Positions 9,517-17,281 of a stretch of DNA of 64,000 nt are shown piece by piece (within the stretch, counting starts at the first letter, position 1; each line of letters begins with the position of its first letter). The stretch lies in contig NZ_QNRH01000001.1 of NCBI RefSeq assembly GCF_003314995.1, positions 862,214 to 926,213 of the forward strand, given 5' to 3'. Position numbers and translations under genes: made by a program. This DNA is from Pseudochrobactrum asaccharolyticum (GTDB lineage: Bacteria > Pseudomonadota > Alphaproteobacteria > Rhizobiales > Rhizobiaceae). The notes below the pieces were generated by a model. The model saw only the letters and a list, made by a program, of their open reading frames with translations, was not told the origin of the DNA and ran no database searches.

Positions 9517-10491
9517 ATGACGAACGCCATTCTGATCCGCGAAACCGGTGGTGCTGATGTTCTGAAATATGAACAGATTGAAGTTGGTCAGCCAAAAGCC
9601 GGTGAAGCCCGCATCCGCCATGAAGCGGTTGGTCTGAACTTCATCGATGTCTATTTCCGTACCGGTCTCTATAAAGCATCGCAAATGCCTTTCATTCCGG
9701 GTCAGGAAGGTGCGGGAACTGTTGTGGCAGTTGGCGAAGGTGTCACCAATGTTAAAATCGGTGATCGCGTTGCCTATACCGGTGTTATGGGCGCTTATGC
9801 TGATGAGCGTGTGATTGCTGCGGATCGTCTTGTAAAAGTGCCTGATAATATGGATCTGCGCCTTGCCGCATCGATGATGCTTAAAGGTATGACCGCTTAT
9901 TACCTGACCAATCTTACCTATCAGATTCAAAAGGGCGACACAGTTCTGATCCATGCGGCTGCCGGCGGCGTGGGGCAGATTGCCGGACAGTGGGCAAAAC
10001 ATCTGGGCGCAACGGTTATCGGTACTGCGGGCTCGCAAGAGAAAATCGATCTTGCGCTGTCGCTCGGCTATGATCATGTGATCAATTACCGCGAAGATAA
10101 TTTCGTCGAGAAGGTGAAGGAATTCACCGGCGGAAAAGGTCTGCCGGTGGTTTATGACAGTGTCGGCAAAGATACTTTCCCTGCATCGTTACAGGTTCTG
10201 CAACCACGCGGCTTGTTCGTGAGCTATGGCAATGCCTCGGGGCCAGTGCCGCCATTCGAACTGGCGCTGCTCAACCAATATGGCTCGCTGTATGTTACAC
10301 GCCCGTCGCTTGGTGCTTATATTGCAACGCGCGAAGAGCTTGAGCGCGCTGCTGCAGCGCTGTTTGATGTGGTTGCCAGCGGTGCTGTCAAAATCAACGT
10401 CAATCAGACCTATGATCTGCGTGATGCTGCGCAGGCGCATCGCGATCTCGAAGACCGCAAGACCACCGGAACAACAGTGTTGATTCCGTAA
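9517..10491 (+). CDS. qor: NADPH:quinone oxidoreductase (zinc-free MDR family)
   Basis: This 324-residue medium-chain reductase resembles QorA/zeta-crystallin. It has the N-terminal GroES-like fold (VGLNFIDVYFRTGLY, PGQEGAGTVVAVGEGV), the Rossmann motif AAAGGVGQIAGQWAKHLGA, and no structural-zinc cysteine cluster. Such enzymes reduce quinones by one-electron transfer using NADPH. AGGAAA precedes the ATG. It follows pcs closely and is probably co-transcribed with it. Confidence 0.9.
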   Translation: MTNAILIRETGGADVLKYEQIEVGQPKAGEARIRHEAVGLNFIDVYFRTGLYKASQMPFIPGQEGAGTVVAVGEGVTNVKIGDRVAYTGVMGAYADERVIAADRLVKVPDNMDLRLAASMMLKGMTAYYLTNLTYQIQKGDTVLIHAAAGGVGQIAGQWAKHLGATVIGTAGSQEKIDLALSLGYDHVINYREDNFVEKVKEFTGGKGLPVVYDSVGKDTFPASLQVLQPRGLFVSYGNASGPVPPFELALLNQYGSLYVTRPSLGAYIATREELERAAAALFDVVASGAVKINVNQTYDLRDAAQAHRDLEDRKTTGTTVLIP

Positions 10492-10526
10492 AACCGGCGT
10501 TCTCTGCCGTTTAAAACCCTGTTGAA

Positions 10527-10566
10527 CTCCGGTGAAAAGCAGTTTCACCGGAAGCGGTTTTGTTTT
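10527..10566 (+). terminator. Probable terminator after qor
   Basis: CCGGTGAAA and TTTCACCGG form a stem, followed by an interrupted T-rich tail (GGTTTTGTTTTT). This is weaker than the other terminators in the window because bases intervene between the stem and the T run. Confidence 0.6.
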
Positions 10567-10652
10567 TCTTCTAAAAATTGTTCATAGAATTGTTATAAAT
10601 TACATTTCGGCTTCCCTATTTTTTTCTCTGTGGCATAAGGTGGGCGGAAGCA

Positions 10653-12212
10653 ATGTCTCGGGGACACATGACAGAACCTTCCGCACCATCTCAACAATTG
10701 CTGAATGTTCAGCGCCTGACAAAACAGTTTGGCGCGCTGAAAGCCTGCGATCAGATTGATCTGACCATTGAACGCGGTGAAATTCATGCGCTGCTGGGAG
10801 AGAATGGCGCCGGAAAGTCTACGCTTGTCAAAATGCTGTTCGGCTCATTACAGCCGCTTGAGGGTGAGGTTGTCTGGAAGGGCCGCAAGGTTCGTATGAC
10901 CAGTCCCGCCTTTGCCCGTAAACTCGGCATTGGCATGGTGTTCCAGCATTTCTCATTATTTGACAGTCTCACGGCTGCGGAGAATATCGCACTATCGCTG
11001 GATGCTGGCCTGTCACTTACAGAGGTTGCCAAAAAAGCATCGAAGATCGGTGAGACCTATGGGCTTCCGGTTGATACAGACGCATTGGTCGGTGATTTAT
11101 CCGTTGGTGAGCGTCAGCGGATTGAGATTATCCGTTGTCTGTTGCAGGAGCCAGAACTGATTATTCTGGACGAGCCGACAGCCGTTTTGACACCGCAGGA
11201 AGCAGATAAGCTATTTGTTACGCTGAACAGGCTTAAAAGCGAAGGCAAATCCATTCTCTATATCAGCCACCGGCTGGAAGAAGTGAAGCAGATTTGCGAC
11301 CGCGCTACCGTGCTGCGCCACGGTAAAGTTGTATCCCATTGCACACCCTCTCGGGAAACAGCCGCTTCCCTTGCACGCATGATGGTGGGCGAGGATGTTG
11401 CCCTTGTTGAGCGCCCAAAGCTGGCTGCTCAGCCGCAAGGCCATGGTAATTTGCTCGAGATTAACGGGCTTTCACAGGCACCACGCGGGCCTTTCTCGAC
11501 AGCATTGCGCGATATTTCCCTGTCTGTGCACGCCGGTGAGGTGGTTGGTATTGCCGGTGTCGCCGGTAACGGGCAGAGTGAGTTTTTTGAAGCCGTCTCC
11601 GGTGAGGTGCGTCAGGACAAAGCCGCAGCCATCCGCATTCGCGGACAGGAGGCCGGACTTTCCGGCATTACCCGCCGCCGTTTGCTGGGCGCGGGCTTTG
11701 TACCCGAAGAGCGCCTCGGACATGGAGCAGTACCGGAACTGCCCCTGACTGATAACTTGTTTTTGTCGCGTTATCGCACCGATGCGAAGGTCTTTCTTAA
11801 AGGCGGCTTTCTGAAGATTATCGCCCGTTCTGCGCTCTCATCGGCAGCCAGGCGCATTAATGCGATGATGGATGTGCGCAAAAATGCAGAGAACCCTGTG
11901 GCGGGGGCATTATCCGGCGGTAATTTGCAGAAATTCATTATCGGACGGGAACTGGATCGCAATCCGTCAGTGCTGGTTGTTAATCAGCCAACATGGGGTG
12001 TGGATGCCGGTGCCGCGATGCGTATTCGTCAGGCTTTGGTGGATTTGTCGCGGCAGGGTTCGGCCGTTCTTGTTATCAGTCAGGATCTTGATGAATTGTT
12101 TGAAATCTGTGACCGCATCGCAGTGATGCATCATGGGCAACTGTCTGAAGCATTGCCGCGCGATATTGTAACCGCCGAAAAAATCGGCCTGATGATGGGC
12201 GGGGCAATCTGA
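10653..12212 (+). CDS. ABC transporter ATP-binding protein, nucleoside/simple-sugar type
   Basis: This 519-residue protein has two fused ATPase domains. The first has Walker A GENGAGKSTL, signature LSVGERQR and Walker B LIILDEPTAV. The second has a degenerate Walker A (GVAGNGQSEF) and signature LSGGNLQKF. One intact and one degenerate site is usual for the sugar/nucleoside CUT2-like class. It heads a four-gene set with two permeases and a BMP-family binding protein. Together these indicate import of a nucleoside or a related ring compound. GGCGGAAG precedes the ATG at 10653; a second in-frame ATG at 10668 is an alternative. Confidence 0.9.
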   Translation: MSRGHMTEPSAPSQQLLNVQRLTKQFGALKACDQIDLTIERGEIHALLGENGAGKSTLVKMLFGSLQPLEGEVVWKGRKVRMTSPAFARKLGIGMVFQHFSLFDSLTAAENIALSLDAGLSLTEVAKKASKIGETYGLPVDTDALVGDLSVGERQRIEIIRCLLQEPELIILDEPTAVLTPQEADKLFVTLNRLKSEGKSILYISHRLEEVKQICDRATVLRHGKVVSHCTPSRETAASLARMMVGEDVALVERPKLAAQPQGHGNLLEINGLSQAPRGPFSTALRDISLSVHAGEVVGIAGVAGNGQSEFFEAVSGEVRQDKAAAIRIRGQEAGLSGITRRRLLGAGFVPEERLGHGAVPELPLTDNLFLSRYRTDAKVFLKGGFLKIIARSALSSAARRINAMMDVRKNAENPVAGALSGGNLQKFIIGRELDRNPSVLVVNQPTWGVDAGAAMRIRQALVDLSRQGSAVLVISQDLDELFEICDRIAVMHHGQLSEALPRDIVTAEKIGLMMGGAI

Positions 12213-13303
12213 TGCGTATTGAACTGATCAAGAGACCGCAACCCTCCCGTTGGTTTAGTGCTTTTTCACCGCTGATCGCCTTGGCGCTTGCAATGATTTG
12301 CGGCGCCATTTTGTTTGCGCTGATGGGTAAAGATCCGTTTGCTGCACTCCATGCGTTTTTTATTGAGCCGCTGCTCGATATCTGGTCGATCCATGAATTG
12401 CTGGTTAAAGCCGCACCGCTAATCCTGATCGCGGTCGGCCTGTCAGTTTGTTATTTGTCCAATAACTGGAATATCGGTGCCGAAGGTCAGTTAACCATGG
12501 GCGCGATTGCCGGTTCGATGATGCCGATTGTGTTTCCTGATGTGCAGGGCTGGTATGTGCTGCCGCTGATGCTGCTGATGGGGATGGCTGGCGGTGCACT
12601 TTATGCGGCTATTCCGGCACTGCTCAAAGTGCGTTTTAACGCCAATACAATTCTGACCAGCCTGATGCTGGTCTATGTAGCGCAGTTCTTTCTGGATTGG
12701 CTGGTGCGCGGCCCGTGGCGTAATCCTGCGGGGATGAATTTCCCTGAAAGCCGGCAGTTTCATGATTATGCCATTCTACCGGAAATCTGGTCTGCATCAG
12801 GTCGCGCGCATTGGGGCTTTGTATTTGCCATTGTTGCGGCTTTTGCGCTGTGGTTCATGTTGCGCAGTACGCTCAAAGGCTTTCAGATTAAAGTTGTCGG
12901 ACAAAGCCCGCGTGCTGCCCGTTTTGCCGGTTTCAGTGCCGGTAAAATCACGTTCTTTGCCTTTCTGCTCTCCGGCGCATTGGCAGGACTGGCCGGCATC
13001 AGCGAAGTTTCCGGAGCCATCGGCCAACTGCGCACAACCATCACTCCTGGCTACGGTTTTACCGCGATTATCATTGCATTTCTTGGCCGTCTTAATCCGC
13101 TTGGCATTATTGCTGCCGGTCTTGTGCTGGCGCTTTCCTATCTTGGTGGTGAGGCCGCTCAGCTTTCTATCGGTATCTCCGAGAAAGCCGCGCGCGTGTT
13201 TCAGGGTATGATCCTGTTCTTTGTTCTCGCCTGTGACAGCTTCATTCATTATCGCATTCGTTTTGTCAGACGCAGTCAGCATGATCTGCGCGGGGAGGCC
13301 TGA
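12212..13303 (+). CDS. ABC transporter permease (nucleoside-type, first)
   Basis: This 363-residue polytopic inner-membrane protein of the BPD_transp_2 family has about eight to ten hydrophobic helices and the coupling-loop region VVGQSPRAARFAGFSAGKI. Its ATG overlaps the stop of the ATPase gene (TGATG), implying translational coupling. With the next permease it should form a heterodimeric channel. Confidence 0.9.
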   Translation: MRIELIKRPQPSRWFSAFSPLIALALAMICGAILFALMGKDPFAALHAFFIEPLLDIWSIHELLVKAAPLILIAVGLSVCYLSNNWNIGAEGQLTMGAIAGSMMPIVFPDVQGWYVLPLMLLMGMAGGALYAAIPALLKVRFNANTILTSLMLVYVAQFFLDWLVRGPWRNPAGMNFPESRQFHDYAILPEIWSASGRAHWGFVFAIVAAFALWFMLRSTLKGFQIKVVGQSPRAARFAGFSAGKITFFAFLLSGALAGLAGISEVSGAIGQLRTTITPGYGFTAIIIAFLGRLNPLGIIAAGLVLALSYLGGEAAQLSIGISEKAARVFQGMILFFVLACDSFIHYRIRFVRRSQHDLRGEA

Positions 13304-13306
13304 GCC

Positions 13307-14227
13307 ATGGATATGACACAGGCTATTCTGCTGACCATTGCCACTGCGGCAACACCTCTGCTGATTGCAGCGCTTGGAGAGCTGGTTGCAGAGCGCTCCG
13401 GCGTTCTCAATCTCGGTGTTGAAGGTATGATGGTCATGGGGGCTGTCACCGGCTTTGCCGTTGCGTATACAACCGGCAATGCGTGGCTCGGCATGTTCGC
13501 TGCAATTCTTGCAGGGGCAGCACTGGCTTTGCTGTTTGCATTCCTGACTCTGACATTGGTTGCCAATCAGGTGGCGACCGGACTGGCACTGACTATTCTT
13601 GGTCTTGGCGCATCAGCTGTTATCGGTGAGAGCTTTGTTGGCTTGCCTGGTGTCAAACTGCCGTCTTTGAACATTCCTTATCTCAGTGATGTGCCGCTGA
13701 TCGGCAAATTATTGTTCGGACAAGACGTGATTTTCTATATCGCAATGGTGCTGGTTATCGGTGTCAGCTGGTTTCTGTTCCGCACAAGGGCAGGACTTCA
13801 GCTGCGCTCTATCGGTGACAATCATAGTTCTGCCCACGCTCTTGGCATTAATGTCGTGCGCACCCGTTATCTGGCCGTGATATTTGGCGGTGCCTGTGCC
13901 GGTCTTGCCGGTGCGCAGCTGTCGCTTGTTTACGTACCGCAATGGGTGGAGAATATGAGTGCAGGGCGCGGCTGGATCGCACTGGCTCTGGTGGTGTTCG
14001 CCTCGTGGCGGCCATGGCGCGTGCTGATCGGTGCCTATTTGTTTGGTGCGGTCACTATTGGCCAGCTGCACGCACAGGCCTTTGGTATTGGCTTGCCGTC
14101 ACAATTCATGTCGGCACTGCCTTATCTGGCAACAATTGTGGTTCTGGTTGTTATTTCCCGCAACCGCCGCCTCACCATGATGAATACGCCGGCTTCACTC
14201 GGCAAATCTTTTGTACCGGATCGCTGA
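13307..14227 (+). CDS. ABC transporter permease (nucleoside-type, second)
   Basis: This 306-residue BPD_transp_2 permease has a typical N-terminal segment ([19 protein letters not shown]) and coupling loop ([20 protein letters not shown]). It starts three bases after the first permease ends. It partners the preceding permease and the double ATPase. Confidence 0.91.
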   Translation: MDMTQAILLTIATAATPLLIAALGELVAERSGVLNLGVEGMMVMGAVTGFAVAYTTGNAWLGMFAAILAGAALALLFAFLTLTLVANQVATGLALTILGLGASAVIGESFVGLPGVKLPSLNIPYLSDVPLIGKLLFGQDVIFYIAMVLVIGVSWFLFRTRAGLQLRSIGDNHSSAHALGINVVRTRYLAVIFGGACAGLAGAQLSLVYVPQWVENMSAGRGWIALALVVFASWRPWRVLIGAYLFGAVTIGQLHAQAFGIGLPSQFMSALPYLATIVVLVVISRNRRLTMMNTPASLGKSFVPDR

Positions 14228-14284
14228 CACAAATTTTGCGATCCTCTTATACCGGCATCGGATGTTAACAGGAGAACGGGCACC

Positions 14285-15352
14285 ATGAAAAAAGCGCTTA
14301 CGATCCTTGCTACAGCAGCAAGTATCACAATGGCGGGCAGCGCCTTTGCACAAGAGCCGCTCAAAGTCGGATTTATCTATATCGGACCTCCGGGAGATTT
14401 CGGCTGGACCTACCAGCACGATGAAGCCCGTAAAGCGATGGAAAAAGAGTTCGGCGATAAAATCGTCACCACTTATCTTGAAAGCGTGCCGGAAGGTGCC
14501 GATGCCGAGCGTTCGATCGAGCGTCTTGCCCGCGCCGGTAACAAGCTGATTTTCACAACGTCTTTCGGCTATATGGATCCGACAATCAAAGTTGCGAAGA
14601 AGTTTCCTGATGTGAAATTCGAACACGCAACCGGTTATAAAACAGCCGAAAACGTGTCCGCTTATAATGCGCGTTTCTATGAAGGCCGTTATGTGCAGGG
14701 GCAGATTGCTGCGAAGATGTCGAAAAACGGCACAGCCGGTTTCATCGGTTCTGTTCCGGTGCCGGAAGTTGTTCAGGCAATCAACTCCTTCATGCTCGGC
14801 GCACAGTCTGTTAATCCGGATTTCAAGATCAAAGTGATCTGGGCTAACTCCTGGTTTGATCCGGGTCGTGAAGCGGATGCGGCTAAGGCGCTGATCGATC
14901 AGGGCGTTGATGTTCTGGCTCAGCACACCAACTCCACTGCACCTGTACAGGTTGCAGCAGAACGCGGCATCAAGGCATTTGGTCAGGCTTCGGATATGAT
15001 CAAGTTTGGTCCTGAAACCCAGCTGACAGCCACAGTTTATAACTGGTCGCCTTATTATGTCGAGCGCACCAAGGCTGTTCTGGATGGCACATGGAAAGAG
15101 AAAAACTCATTTGATGGTATGAATACCGGTCTGGTGACAATGGCACCAATGACCAACATGCCTGATGATGTGAAAGCCATGGCCGAAGAAACCATCAAGA
15201 AGCTCGCTTCCGGCGAACTGAAGCCGTTTACCGGCCCACTGAAAAAGCAGGATGGTTCTGAATGGCTCAAGGAAGGTGAAACTGCGGATGATGCAACCAT
15301 CATCGGCATGAACTTTTATGTTCAGGGCATTGATGATCAGCTGCCGCAATAA
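14285..15352 (+). CDS. BMP-family ABC substrate-binding protein
   Basis: This 355-residue periplasmic binding protein has a cleavable signal peptide (MKKALTILATAASITMAGSAFA|QE), with no lipobox Cys. The mature part begins VGFIYIGPPGDFGWTYQHD, the standard opening of the BMP/Med family that binds purine nucleosides and related ligands. AACAGGAGAACGGGCACC upstream gives a strong ribosome site. It is the last gene of the importer operon and is followed by a bidirectional terminator. Confidence 0.93.
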   Translation: MKKALTILATAASITMAGSAFAQEPLKVGFIYIGPPGDFGWTYQHDEARKAMEKEFGDKIVTTYLESVPEGADAERSIERLARAGNKLIFTTSFGYMDPTIKVAKKFPDVKFEHATGYKTAENVSAYNARFYEGRYVQGQIAAKMSKNGTAGFIGSVPVPEVVQAINSFMLGAQSVNPDFKIKVIWANSWFDPGREADAAKALIDQGVDVLAQHTNSTAPVQVAAERGIKAFGQASDMIKFGPETQLTATVYNWSPYYVERTKAVLDGTWKEKNSFDGMNTGLVTMAPMTNMPDDVKAMAEETIKKLASGELKPFTGPLKKQDGSEWLKEGETADDATIIGMNFYVQGIDDQLPQ

Positions 15353-15374
15353 GCAGTTTGTCGAAGTGATAAAG

Positions 15375-15402
15375 AAAAGGCTCCGCATGCGGAGCCTTTT
15401 TT
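15375..15402. terminator. Bidirectional terminator between the BMP gene and the DUF1203 gene
   Basis: AAAAGGCTCCGC and GCGGAGCCTTTT pair around ATGC with T on one side and A on the other, so it can serve both convergent genes. Confidence 0.92.
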
Positions 15403-15406
15403 GTCT

Positions 15407-15871
15407 TTATGCTCTGTCTATACGGCCGGAATAACAGCCGCGGGCAGCATTATGGGCATGGATATAGGCGGCGTTTTCATTACTGAAGAGGCGTTCAATC
15501 GCGCCTTCGACTTCTGTGCCCTGCACAACCTCTGCACCGATAATCATGCCCTTTTCATTATAAGCACGCAGCGACAGCAATCTGGAGCGCATAACGGCCG
15601 GCACTTCATTAATCCGGTCATAGACCTCTGTTGCATGCTCATGCACATAAATTGCATGCGTTGCATAATATGGAGATTCAACCGGCTGACAGACATGGTT
15701 GAGCAGCAGCAGGCTGTCACCAATTGCGACCTCACGCATCCCGATACGGTCAGGATAATTTACATCATCGGCAATCACGCGAATTGCACGATGCTTTGCC
15801 AATTCATGATCGGGCAGGCCGAATAAATGACGAAACGGTTCCGGTGAAAGTCCGGTAATGCGAAAATCCAT
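15407..15871 (-). CDS. DUF1203 domain protein, function unknown
   Basis: This 154-residue cytoplasmic protein opens MDFRITGLSPEPF and contains CQPVESPYYATHAIYVHEHA and GRIDRA at the C-terminus. This layout matches what I recall of the DUF1203 family, whose biochemical function is not established. The start at 15871 is chosen because AGGAGACTATCA precedes it; an in-frame upstream ATG lacks a ribosome site. The ribosome site lies inside a perfect 19-bp palindrome, which suggests repressor control or an mRNA hairpin. Confidence 0.75.
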   Translation of the reverse strand: MDFRITGLSPEPFRHLFGLPDHELAKHRAIRVIADDVNYPDRIGMREVAIGDSLLLLNHVCQPVESPYYATHAIYVHEHATEVYDRINEVPAVMRSRLLSLRAYNEKGMIIGAEVVQGTEVEGAIERLFSNENAAYIHAHNAARGCYSGRIDRA

Positions 15872-15878
15872 TGATAGT

Positions 15879-15897
15879 CTCCTGTAAATTACAGGAG
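15879..15897. promoter_or_regulatory. Perfect 19-bp palindrome covering the DUF1203 ribosome site
   Basis: CTCCTGTAAATTACAGGAG is a perfect inverted repeat of nine bases around one central A. Its right arm read on the minus strand contains the AGGAG ribosome site of the DUF1203 gene. It is an attractive operator or translation-control hairpin. Confidence 0.6.
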
Positions 15898-15982
15898 CAT
15901 TAAAACGCACGAGCACATCAGAAACACTGCAATTCTGATTTTCAAATTTATTTTGGGCAAAGAATGTGCGTTTTCATAAATA

Positions 15983-16008
15983 AAAAAGGCCCCGCAAGCG
16001 GAGCCTTT
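15983..16008 (-). terminator. Terminator after bfr
   Basis: On the minus strand, AAAGGCTCCGC, a short loop, GCGGGGCCTTT and a run of T form a hairpin 20 bases past the bfr stop. One G:C/U:G-type mismatch is present in the stem. Confidence 0.85.
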
Positions 16009-16028
16009 CATCACAGACGGAAGCGCTG

Positions 16029-16514
16029 TTATTCTGCAGCGTCGGCAGGTGCAGCATTGAGCATGCCGTAGCGTTCTTCACCGATTTTTTCGAGAAGCTC
16101 GAGCTGGGTTTCGAGAAAGTCGATGTGACCTTCTTCATCCTTCAGCAGTTCATCAAACAGCTGACGGCTGACATAGTCACCGGCTTCGTCGCAAATCTCA
16201 CGGGATTTCTTATAGGATGCACGGGCATCATATTCACCGGCCAGATCAGCTTCCAGAACTTCCTTAACAGTCTGACCAATGCGTAGCGGCGCAACAGTCT
16301 GCAGGTTCGGATGACCTTCAAGGAAAATGATCCGGTCGATCAGGCGATCTGCATGCTGCATTTCTTCAATGGATTCTTCGCGTTCTTTCTTAGCCAGACG
16401 TGTAAAGCCCCAGTCAGACAGAAGGCGGTAGTGCAGCCAGTACTGGTTTACAGCACCGAGTTCGAGGAAAAGTGCCTCATTAAGCCGCTCGATGACCTTT
16501 TTGTCGCCTTTCAT
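16029..16514 (-). CDS. bfr: Bacterioferritin
   Basis: This 161-residue ferritin-like four-helix protein stores iron as a 24-mer shell. The start at [15 protein letters not shown] is favoured over an in-frame longer frame because this N-terminus is standard and GGGAG precedes it. Ferroxidase residues are visible: Glu18, Glu51 and His54. The haem-ligand Met52 is in [12 protein letters not shown]. It overlaps the 3' end of bfd by 35 bases, so the two are tightly coupled. A candidate Irr box upstream of the pair suggests iron-dependent expression. Confidence 0.96.
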   Translation of the reverse strand: MKGDKKVIERLNEALFLELGAVNQYWLHYRLLSDWGFTRLAKKEREESIEEMQHADRLIDRIIFLEGHPNLQTVAPLRIGQTVKEVLEADLAGEYDARASYKKSREICDEAGDYVSRQLFDELLKDEEGHIDFLETQLELLEKIGEERYGMLNAAPADAAE

Positions 16515-16791
16515 TCCATTCGCTCCCGAATTGTTCACGTAACGCACGAACGCGATCAATATAGACAATGAACTCAGAATCATTGTGCTCGCGCCGAAGA
16601 TGATATTCTTCGGTGACTCTTATGATCGTTTCAACGACATTTGGGAAGCAGCCGCAGCAACGCCCACGCTTTTTCATAGCATGGTAGACCTTGGCAGGAA
16701 CAATTAATTGCCAGCAATCCTCATCCAGCATCTGGATGATAGTATTTTCGATTTCTTTGGCAGTAATAATATTGCAATGGCAGACTAACAT
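16480..16791 (-). CDS. bfd: Bacterioferritin-associated ferredoxin
   Basis: Bfd delivers electrons to bacterioferritin to release stored iron. The N-terminal domain shows the Bfd ligand pattern CHC at positions 4-6 and CCGC about 40 residues later. At 103 residues it is longer than the usual 60-75, with a charged C-terminal extension ([11 protein letters not shown] and on) that runs through the start of bfr. Its ATG overlaps the stop of an upstream small frame by seven bases. Its own ribosome site is weak, so translation is probably coupled to that frame. Confidence 0.88.
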   Translation of the reverse strand: MLVCHCNIITAKEIENTIIQMLDEDCWQLIVPAKVYHAMKKRGRCCGCFPNVVETIIRVTEEYHLRREHNDSEFIVYIDRVRALREQFGSEWNERRQKGHRAA

Positions 16792-16949
16792 GCTGCACCA
16801 TGCATAGTTGAAACGGCTAAAGTGCCGTGTTTTGCGATAAATTTATTTGAATTAGATGCGATGGAAGTGAAAATCATATTGTGATTTTCTGCTAAATCGC
16901 CTGTTTTAATCGCATTCTGGGACGTAATGGAAAAATTATACTGATTCAT
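16785..16949 (-). CDS. 54-residue leader ORF upstream of bfd, unknown function
   Basis: A small frame starts MNQYNFSITSQNAIK and ends STMHGAAC. It is preceded by GGAGGAATA, the best ribosome site of the whole bfd-bfr locus. Its stop codon lies inside the bfd start region (ATGTTAG), so ribosomes finishing it could restart on bfd. I do not recognise the peptide. Codon content is AT-rich compared with bfd. It may be a coupling leader rather than a functional protein. Confidence 0.5.
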   Translation of the reverse strand: MNQYNFSITSQNAIKTGDLAENHNMIFTSIASNSNKFIAKHGTLAVSTMHGAAC

Positions 16950-17281
16950 TATTCCTCCAAATGGATGGGTCAAGGCCAAACATTTAAAGTTGCACTGTAA
17001 CTGATTGATTTTCTAATGCTTCATGCTCGGAAAATTGTCAAACACCTCAGATTAAAACAGTTCTAAAAATCAACTATTTAGAATGATTTTAAACTTGAGT
17101 TAAATATCCATATTAATTGAGCTATTCATCGTGACGACAGCACTAAAAGCAGTGAAAATGGTAAAATAATACCTGTGCGGCGTGTTGACGCATATTGATG
17201 TATGGGGCGATTTCAACAGGTTTTATAAAACAACAGCGCGTCCTGTGAGACGCGCTGCCGGATTTTTGAAATTATACGAAC
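16950..17281. other. AT-rich intergenic region, bfd leader to haem receptor
   Basis: These 332 bases contain the candidate ICE box, presumably the bfd-bfr promoter, and the 3' end of the haem receptor transcript. A GC-rich hairpin (CAGCGCGTCCTGTGAGACGC, 17235-17254) near the receptor stop may terminate its mRNA. No gene is seen. Confidence 0.5.
17077..17093. promoter_or_regulatory. Candidate Irr (ICE) box upstream of the bfd-bfr transcript
   Basis: TTTAGAATGATTTTAAA differs by one base from the published ICE form TTTAGAA-N3-TTCTAAA bound by Irr in rhizobia and Brucella. A second TTCTAAA half lies just to its left at 17061-17067, so the region holds two overlapping inverted repeats. It is 128 bases upstream of the leader ORF start. 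Irr is known to repress bacterioferritin genes when iron is low. Confidence 0.65.

Noticed and set aside
8860-10077. 405-codon antisense frame across pcs and qor
   Set aside because: Crosses two well-supported genes and has a Cys/His/Asn-rich composition expected for antisense of coding DNA.
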